The notes beneath the pieces are model-generated. The model saw only the letters and a program-made list of their open reading frames with translations. It made no database searches and was not told the DNA's origin. From Nereocystis luetkeana (lineage: Eukaryota > Sar > Phaeophyceae > Laminariales > Laminariaceae), in the NCBI GenBank assembly GCA_031213475.1, contig JARUPZ010000016.1, forward strand, positions 8,820,270 through 8,884,269: a stretch of DNA of 64,000 nucleotides, written 5' to 3'. Numbering within the stretch: the stretch's first letter is position 1; every line of letters starts with the position of its first letter. Positions 62,001-64,000 of this stretch are shown here, piece by piece. Both the position numbers and the translations under genes were made by a program.

Positions 62001-64000
62001 TTTTTTTTTTTTTTCTGTTTTTACCACTACTGTGGATAGAGTCCTACTCTTAACCTTCGACCCTATCGCCGGTAGGTTTTGTTCTGTCCCGAATCATAAG
62101 GTTTGGTTGTATCTTAGTATTAAATCAAAACGGTCCCTAAAAGTCGGGCCAGAGTGGTACCTGGTACGGGCATATACCTGGTACATATATGTGATATACC
62201 AGGGAGGTGGTTGTGCAGCGTTTTTCAAGCGTTTTTTTTTTGCTGTCGGGTGGCATGGAAGTTTTTAGGCCTTGTTTATACTGCAGTGCAGAAATTATGA
62301 AATCATGCTGCGAAGTATTGATAACTCTCATCCCAAGTAAGTCTGTCCCCGATAAAGTGCGTGAAGATTTTACGGAGGATTGTAGCCCTTGTACAATGTA
62401 CAATCGAAAAACGTTCCCTTCTCCATTTCCCAGGAATTTTCCCCAAACGTGGATGCGGTTGTGCAAGGCTTGGAAGGCTTGGAGGCTTGGGGGTTGGGGG
62501 GTAGGAGAGATTTTTGTAAGGGTTGGAGGGGCCAAGGAGTGTTGGAGTGTGTGCAGGCGAGGGCGCCGGTGGATTGTTTCGCCCATTAGAGGGTGTCGCT
62601 TGAAGGTGGCCCTGCGTGCGGTGCGATGGGTATGCTATTTTCGTGGCGGTGGCAGTGGTTGTGGTTTTCTAGACTGAATGTGCTACAGATCGCCTACCCT
62701 TTGTACCGTGCTTGACCCGATAACATAGGTTTTTCCGTTGGAAAATCAATAAATAAAAAAGCCCACGCTTTTAGCTCGCGCGCTCCCATTGTTAATAGTA
62801 GACGGTTCGTGAGACCGCGCTTCTCGTTATTTAGTCGTTGCTGTGGTTGTGGCTGCCTACTGGTCGCTAGCTGCTTGGTGCTGCGTGGGCACCGTCATCT
62901 GGGGGAAAGTTTGTCCGAAACACGCCAGTGCGGTTCTCTTCAGTCAAACGCCGCTGCCTCTCCCTTCTGGAGCATCCCTACCCATCTCTTGTGGAAAACC
63001 CCACCCATCCCTCTCTTATCGGATGCCCCTACCCCCCCCCTCCCCTTTACCCCTTCGGGGCCTAGATGAAACCAACACCAAAAGTGAGTGACAAGTGCGG
63101 TCTTGGCAATCGTCCATATGTGGTGTGAGCGCACCGTAATATTGTATGTAGAGCCATGCAGCGCAGGTGTCGTGCAACTCACCGAGCTGAAATTCGGTTA
63201 CTCCCACCTGTGACAGAGTAGTGGTGTCGGTATGCTCCAGCCAGCAATGCCGGCACTATAGATAGCGGCAACCGGCACTATTAACAGCACAATGCCACGC
63301 TGGTTAATCCTATCTGCGCCAAGCGACGTCACCGGCACTACAGCGGGAAATCGGCACTATTCATCTACTCAACCGGTGTTATTTGGTACCCAGCTTTCCG
63401 GGTTGCTTCGTATGGCGGGCGAGACAAGCGACACTATTCTTCGACAATTTTTTCCTCTCAAGTTCCATAGCGGGCAGTAGTAAGCTTCTAGCGACTACTG
63501 ATAAAAACATGCGACTGTTAATAGTGTTGTTCTCTAGTTCCGAGTAGTTCGTCCCGAAGGCTTGGGTGTGCTTACCAAAAGCTTGACAAACACCGCTACA
63601 TCCCCCCCATGTGAAAAAAAAAATTACTCCCCTACCCGAACTTGTCGAACATCGTTACCCCTCTATTTATCTTGTCGAACACCCTTATACCCCTACGTTT
63701 TCGAACACGCCTCCCCTCTTGTCTAAGATCAGCTCTTGTCTCGCGTGCTTTCTGTATACTACCCCTAGATATCGACAGGCATGGGGATGGGCATGGAAGC
63801 GGAGGGGCTTGATCAGTCGATGCCCGATCAGTCGATGCAGGGCTCGGGTGAAGGGTTAGACCACCACCACCCCCACCCCTACGAGGTGGAGGTCCGGGCG
63901 TTCCACTACATGCCGGCGCAGGTGACGAAACGCTCCGCCCCACGCATCGGGCAGTTCAAACGTATCAGTAGAGCTCACCATTTATCCGAGATTGACGAAA
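55899..64000 (+). CDS. RRP6: RRP6/EXOSC10 nuclear exosome exonuclease, N-terminal part, runs off window
   Basis: N-terminal region of the exosome-associated 3'-5' exoribonuclease. Exons: 55899-56072, 58411-58572, 59211-59294, 61684-61934 and one from 63779-63841 to the window end. The PMC2NT-type domain is seen as DYAYNATFPEFRSKA (human EYDFYRSFPGFQAF), ARVVEVLLDDVDSYIDNATG (human DVILERVGILLDEASG), EEIDNSRDTPFVPRIRDKPN (human REKIDNSNTPFLPKIFIKPN) and HPYEVEVRAFHYMP (human HPYQYELNHFTPAD). The DEDD nuclease and HRDC domains lie beyond 64000. The first residues are acidic (SGDEEVEEDKF). Exon 3 uses a GC donor (CAG|GCAAGG). Exons 3-4 and 4-5 miss phase by one base with the acceptors seen, so a small exon or another acceptor has been overlooked. 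Family identity is secure. Confidence 0.9.
57430..57650. repeat. Repeat present inverted at 9936-10170
   Basis: Carries CTGCGTGATTGGGTGATGA and TTGCCAACCATTGTGTTGG, reverse complements of segments at 9936-10170. It lies next to an M3 MITE. Confidence 0.5.
57660..57755. mobile_element. MITE family M3
   Basis: TTAACCCTTTCCGGACCGC start, GACTGCGGTCCTAACAGG end; well-preserved palindrome in RRP6 intron 1. Confidence 0.83.
58411..58572 (+). CDS. RRP6: RRP6 exon 2
   Basis: Fifty-four codons from DYAYNATFPEFRSKA to DPECFQ, acceptor GGTTCCAG, donor CAG|GTTCGG, phase 0 at both ends. Confidence 0.9.
58810..59130. repeat. GTTGTT-rich tract with ~24-bp units
   Basis: CCCTTGGTCGTTGTTGTTG repeated about five times within GTT-rich DNA, in RRP6 intron 2. 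Confidence 0.7.
59211..59294 (+). CDS. RRP6: RRP6 exon 3
   Basis: Twenty-eight codons, SIARVVEVLLDDVDS to GKGAIQQ, acceptor CTGCAG. No GT donor follows in reach; CAG|GCAAGG is a good GC-type donor. Confidence 0.83.
60190..60280 (-). repeat. tRNA-like, possible SINE head
   Basis: On the minus strand CAGTGGCTTAGTGGTTAA and GGGATTCGAATTCC form boxes A and B. No good acceptor pairing. In RRP6 intron 3. Confidence 0.45.
60510..60608. mobile_element. MITE family M1
   Basis: Left end TTGCGGGGGACC, right end GGTCCCCCGTAA, TA flanks. In RRP6 intron 3. Confidence 0.82.
61110..61560. repeat. ~100-bp tandem repeat in RRP6 intron 3
   Basis: Four to five units containing GTTGGCTTACTTC, CTACCCAACTA and CAGTCAAGGCATGCCTTA. 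The related single sequence GAGTTGGCTGACTA occurs at 24312 and 60968. Confidence 0.8.
61684..61934 (+). CDS. RRP6: RRP6 exon 4
   Basis: Eighty-three full codons, HLPEMSPVVTIYMQ to TPLDLTP, acceptor ATTCAG, donor CCG|GTGAGG, phase 0 at the end. The frame requires one base from the preceding exon, which exon 3 as drawn does not supply. Confidence 0.85.
62082..62159. mobile_element. MITE-like repeat M2
   Basis: Ends TTCTGTCCCGAATC and GGGCCAGAGTGGTA; the right end runs straight into two TA-CCTGG-TA motifs. In RRP6 intron 4. Confidence 0.6.
63841..64000 (+). CDS. RRP6: RRP6 exon 5, partial at window end
   Basis: Open from ATG 63781; GSGEGLDHHHPHPYEVEV to FKRISRAHHLSEIDE matches the linker before the nuclease domain. 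The acceptor with the best pyrimidine tract is at 63778 but is one base out of phase with exon 4; the CAG at 63838-63840 is in phase. The true start lies between them. Confidence 0.75.

Overview
The window is nuclear DNA from a eukaryote, most likely a photosynthetic stramenopile-type alga. Three intron-rich protein genes lie in a sea of short mobile elements and tandem repeats. The algal reading rests on a DUF1995/LPA3-like plastid protein whose first exon encodes a signal peptide followed by a His-Ala-Trp junction, as in the two-part plastid presequences of algae with secondary plastids. No species can be named from sequence alone.

Layout: 1-5234 is repeat-bearing DNA upstream of gene 1. 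Gene 1 (5235-32385, + strand) is a RagA/Gtr1-type GTPase. Seven exons give 310 residues and all six junctions keep the frame; intron 2 is about 15.4 kb. 32386-37705 is a convergent intergenic stretch. Gene 2 (37706-51918, - strand) is the DUF1995/LPA3-like protein in at least six exons. 51919-55898 separates two divergent genes. Gene 3 (55899 to beyond the window, + strand) is the N-terminal part of RRP6/EXOSC10, the nuclear exosome 3'-5' exonuclease; its catalytic domain lies outside. The three are unrelated housekeeping genes (nutrient signalling to TORC1, plastid photosystem II assembly, nuclear RNA decay), and nothing suggests co-regulation.

The introns and spacers hold at least three families of 80-110 bp inverted-repeat MITEs (one with clear TA target duplications), 5'-truncated non-LTR retroposons that end in poly(C) rather than poly(A), an inverted pair of ~1.1 kb elements flanking Rag exon 3, tRNA-like SINE candidates, GATC-rich repeats and many micro- and minisatellites.

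Two observations stand out. First, a tiny motif, TA-CC(A/T)GG-TA and variants, occurs some 40-50 times. Comparison of repeat copies shows it as clean 6-7 bp insertions at TA dinucleotides, looking like excision scars of an unseen TA-specific transposon. Second, the poly(C)-tailed retroposons insert into C-runs, including their own tails, and build same-orientation head-to-tail clusters. Exon-edge micro-duplications in two genes and a raised share of GC-AG introns are further oddities.
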